Origin: Candidatus Staskawiczbacteria bacterium | Lineage (GTDB): Bacteria > Patescibacteriota > Minisyncoccia > Minisyncoccales > Staskawiczbacteraceae | Direction: 5' to 3' | Length of the DNA stretch: 15,581 bases | NCBI GenBank assembly: GCA_903850725.1 | Contig: CAINMG010000119.1 | Coordinates: 1-15,581, forward strand | Shown: piece by piece, positions 14,537 to 15,581 of the stretch | Position numbering within the stretch: the stretch's first letter is position 1 | How the letters are laid out: every line of letters starts with the position of its first letter | Notes under the pieces: generated by a model | What the model was told of the DNA's origin: nothing | Database searches by the model: none | Seen by the model: the letters and a program-made list of their open reading frames with translations, nothing else | Position numbers and translations under genes: made by a program

Positions 14537-14926
14537 ATGAATAAACAAAAAGGTTTTTCAACATTATTAATAGTTATAATAATTGGGTCAATTGTGACCG
14601 GGTTGATTTTATATATTGGGACTGCTGGGCTTTGGTCTGTTAGAGGAAGTATTGGAGATAAAAATTCTATGCAAGCAGATCAAATTGCCAATGCTTGTGC
14701 TGAATTGGCTTTGGAATCTATGAGAGAAAATAACTTATTTACTGGCTCATCAAATTCTTCGATTGGTGCTAGTGCTTGTAATTATGATATAATAAATAAT
14801 GGGGGAGATAATAGAATAATTCAAGTGACAGGAACCGTGGGCAATATCACCAGAAAAATAAAAATAACCACAGATAGTTTCAATGCAATAAATATAGTTT
14901 CTTGGGAAAATGTTGGAGATTTTTAA
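14537..14926 (+). CDS. GspK/PilX-like minor pilin lacking Glu5
   Basis: A 129-residue class III prepilin with a very short leader (MNKQKG|F) and mature start FSTLL, so the fifth residue is Leu instead of Glu. Loss of Glu5 is the hallmark of GspK-type subunits, which cap the pseudopilus tip and need no contact with a subunit above. The hydrophobic helix (about 8-30) is followed by the PilX/GspK-type segment ADQIANACAELALESMRENN and a small beta-rich head ending IVSWENVGDF. Canonical GspK is about 300 residues, so this is a minimal version. Together with the H-, I- and J-like pilins upstream it completes a tip set. The insertion at 12232-14490 separates it from them; it must rely on read-through or a promoter not recognised here. 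No good ribosome binding site is seen. Confidence 0.8.
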   Translation: MNKQKGFSTLLIVIIIGSIVTGLILYIGTAGLWSVRGSIGDKNSMQADQIANACAELALESMRENNLFTGSSNSSIGASACNYDIINNGGDNRIIQVTGTVGNITRKIKITTDSFNAINIVSWENVGDF

Positions 14927-14938
14927 TAAGATATTTTA

Positions 14939-15460
14939 ATGATGTTAAATATAAAAAACAAGTCAAAAATTATACTGCTATTGTTGATAATTATATTATT
15001 GGGTTTTGGGTTTATATATACTTGGTACACATGGAAGCAAAGTCAACTAATAGCTTCAAGCCAAGCACTTCAAAAAGCTCAGGTTTCTGCTATTGCTTTA
15101 GATGGAGAAATGCTTAAACAATTAAAAGGAGTTTCTGATGATGTTGGCACGATTGCATATAAAAGCATCAAAAATAGATTAGTAGAATTACAAAAAAATT
15201 ATTCAGATGCAAGATTTATATATTTTTACACTCAGCGTGATAATAAGCTTTATTTTTTGGTTGATTCCGAAACAGAAGGTTCAAAAGATCTAGCACCAGC
15301 CGGAATGGAATATATAATTACTGGCAATGAATATGCAAAGCCTTTTAGTGATGGAACATCTATAATTACAAAACCAGCAATAGATGAATGGGGCACTTGG
15401 GTTAGCGTTCTTGTGCCGATAAAAGACCCTTTAACAAATAACTTTGAATTACGAAACTAA
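14939..15460 (+). CDS. Extracytoplasmic sensor domain, output domain missing (truncated)
   Basis: A 173-residue protein with one N-terminal membrane segment (about 10-28) and an outside domain resembling sensor regions of environmental histidine kinases and diguanylate cyclases: ALDGEMLKQLKG, ARFIYFYTQRDNKLYFLVDSE, GSKDLAPAGMEY, and IDEWGTWVSVLVPIKDPLT. In relatives the last motif continues into a further strand, a second membrane segment and a signalling output. Here it ends NNFELRN and a stop, and no other frame downstream restores the family sequence. I read it as a 3'-truncated gene, possibly still making a membrane-anchored binding domain. It begins 12 nt after the GspK-like pilin, at an ATGATG pair, and so would be co-transcribed with it. 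There is no link to the response regulator at 1238 beyond being in the same window. Confidence 0.6.
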   Translation: MMLNIKNKSKIILLLLIIILLGFGFIYTWYTWKQSQLIASSQALQKAQVSAIALDGEMLKQLKGVSDDVGTIAYKSIKNRLVELQKNYSDARFIYFYTQRDNKLYFLVDSETEGSKDLAPAGMEYIITGNEYAKPFSDGTSIITKPAIDEWGTWVSVLVPIKDPLTNNFELRN

Positions 15461-15491
15461 GTTTTGAGTAAAATTTTCATTTAATCAAAAC
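15461..15491 (+). terminator. AT-rich hairpin after the truncated sensor gene, possible terminator
   Basis: It begins at the first base after the stop codon. Seven outer pairs (GTTTTGA/TCAAAAC) are followed by one mismatch and four A/T pairs, closing on a small T-rich loop. There is no immediate T-run after the stem (CTGCCTCG follows), so Rho-independent termination is doubtful. Confidence 0.3.
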
Positions 15492-15581
15492 CTGCCTCGA
15501 AAAATCAAGTTCTTACTTTTTTCTAAATTGTGATAAGCTTTTCTCAATTTTTTCTCTTTTACTTTTTAAAACAATTAACCA

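Noticed and set aside
1..15581. Recoded UGA (Gly) genetic code, as in some CPR lineages
   Set aside because: UGA serves as a normal stop at 8630-8632 and 14449-14451, and all main genes read through without in-frame UGA.

Overview
This is a 15.6 kb stretch of AT-rich (about 30% GC in most genes), gene-dense bacterial DNA with nearly all genes on the + strand. It uses the standard genetic code (TGA ends the genes at 8632 and 14451). Starts mostly lack Shine-Dalgarno sequences, intergenic gaps are very short, and the pilins are modular. This fits a Patescibacteria/CPR (Parcubacteria-like) genome, but that assignment is inference; no marker gene is present.

The backbone is a type IV pilus / type II secretion-like operon. 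A promoter at 1146-1173 precedes an orphan response regulator (1238-1615), the assembly ATPase pilB (1681-3327) and the platform protein pilC (6147-7280). Four class III prepilins follow in the GspH-I-J-K order known for pilus/pseudopilus tip complexes: 7349-8632, 8629-11700, 11704-12225 and 14537-14926. The H-like pilin carries a LamG/concanavalin-like module. The I-like pilin is a 1023-residue protein with four isopeptide-type prealbumin-like repeats, three fibronectin-like repeats and an unrecognised C-terminal domain. The K-like pilin lacks Glu5, as expected of a tip cap. I read these as a surface-binding pilus tip built from modular pilins.

Two foreign-looking modules interrupt this operon without breaking a gene. 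The first (3356-6116), between pilB and pilC, is a two-gene restriction-modification system with BcgI-like (type IIB) architecture: a fused nuclease-methyltransferase and a separate two-TRD specificity subunit. The second (12232-14490), between the J- and K-like pilins, is marked by three identical 33-nt hairpin repeats in the same orientation. Two of them tightly flank a REP-associated tyrosine transposase (RAYT, 13717-14451). The third bounds a pair of other genes: a DUF3892-like/lysozyme-like protein (12274-13179) and a small single-pass membrane protein (13185-13664).

The edges carry remnants. At the left (89-1102) is a GC-richer fragment of an Ig/PKD-type surface protein with no convincing start, containing two short in-frame copies of an interspersed repeat. 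At the right (14939-15460) is an extracytoplasmic sensor domain that stops without any output domain. Positions 1-88 and 15492-15581 are AT-rich with nothing I can support. No tRNA, rRNA, CRISPR array or replication origin was seen. No pilT, pilD or pilMNO lies in the window.
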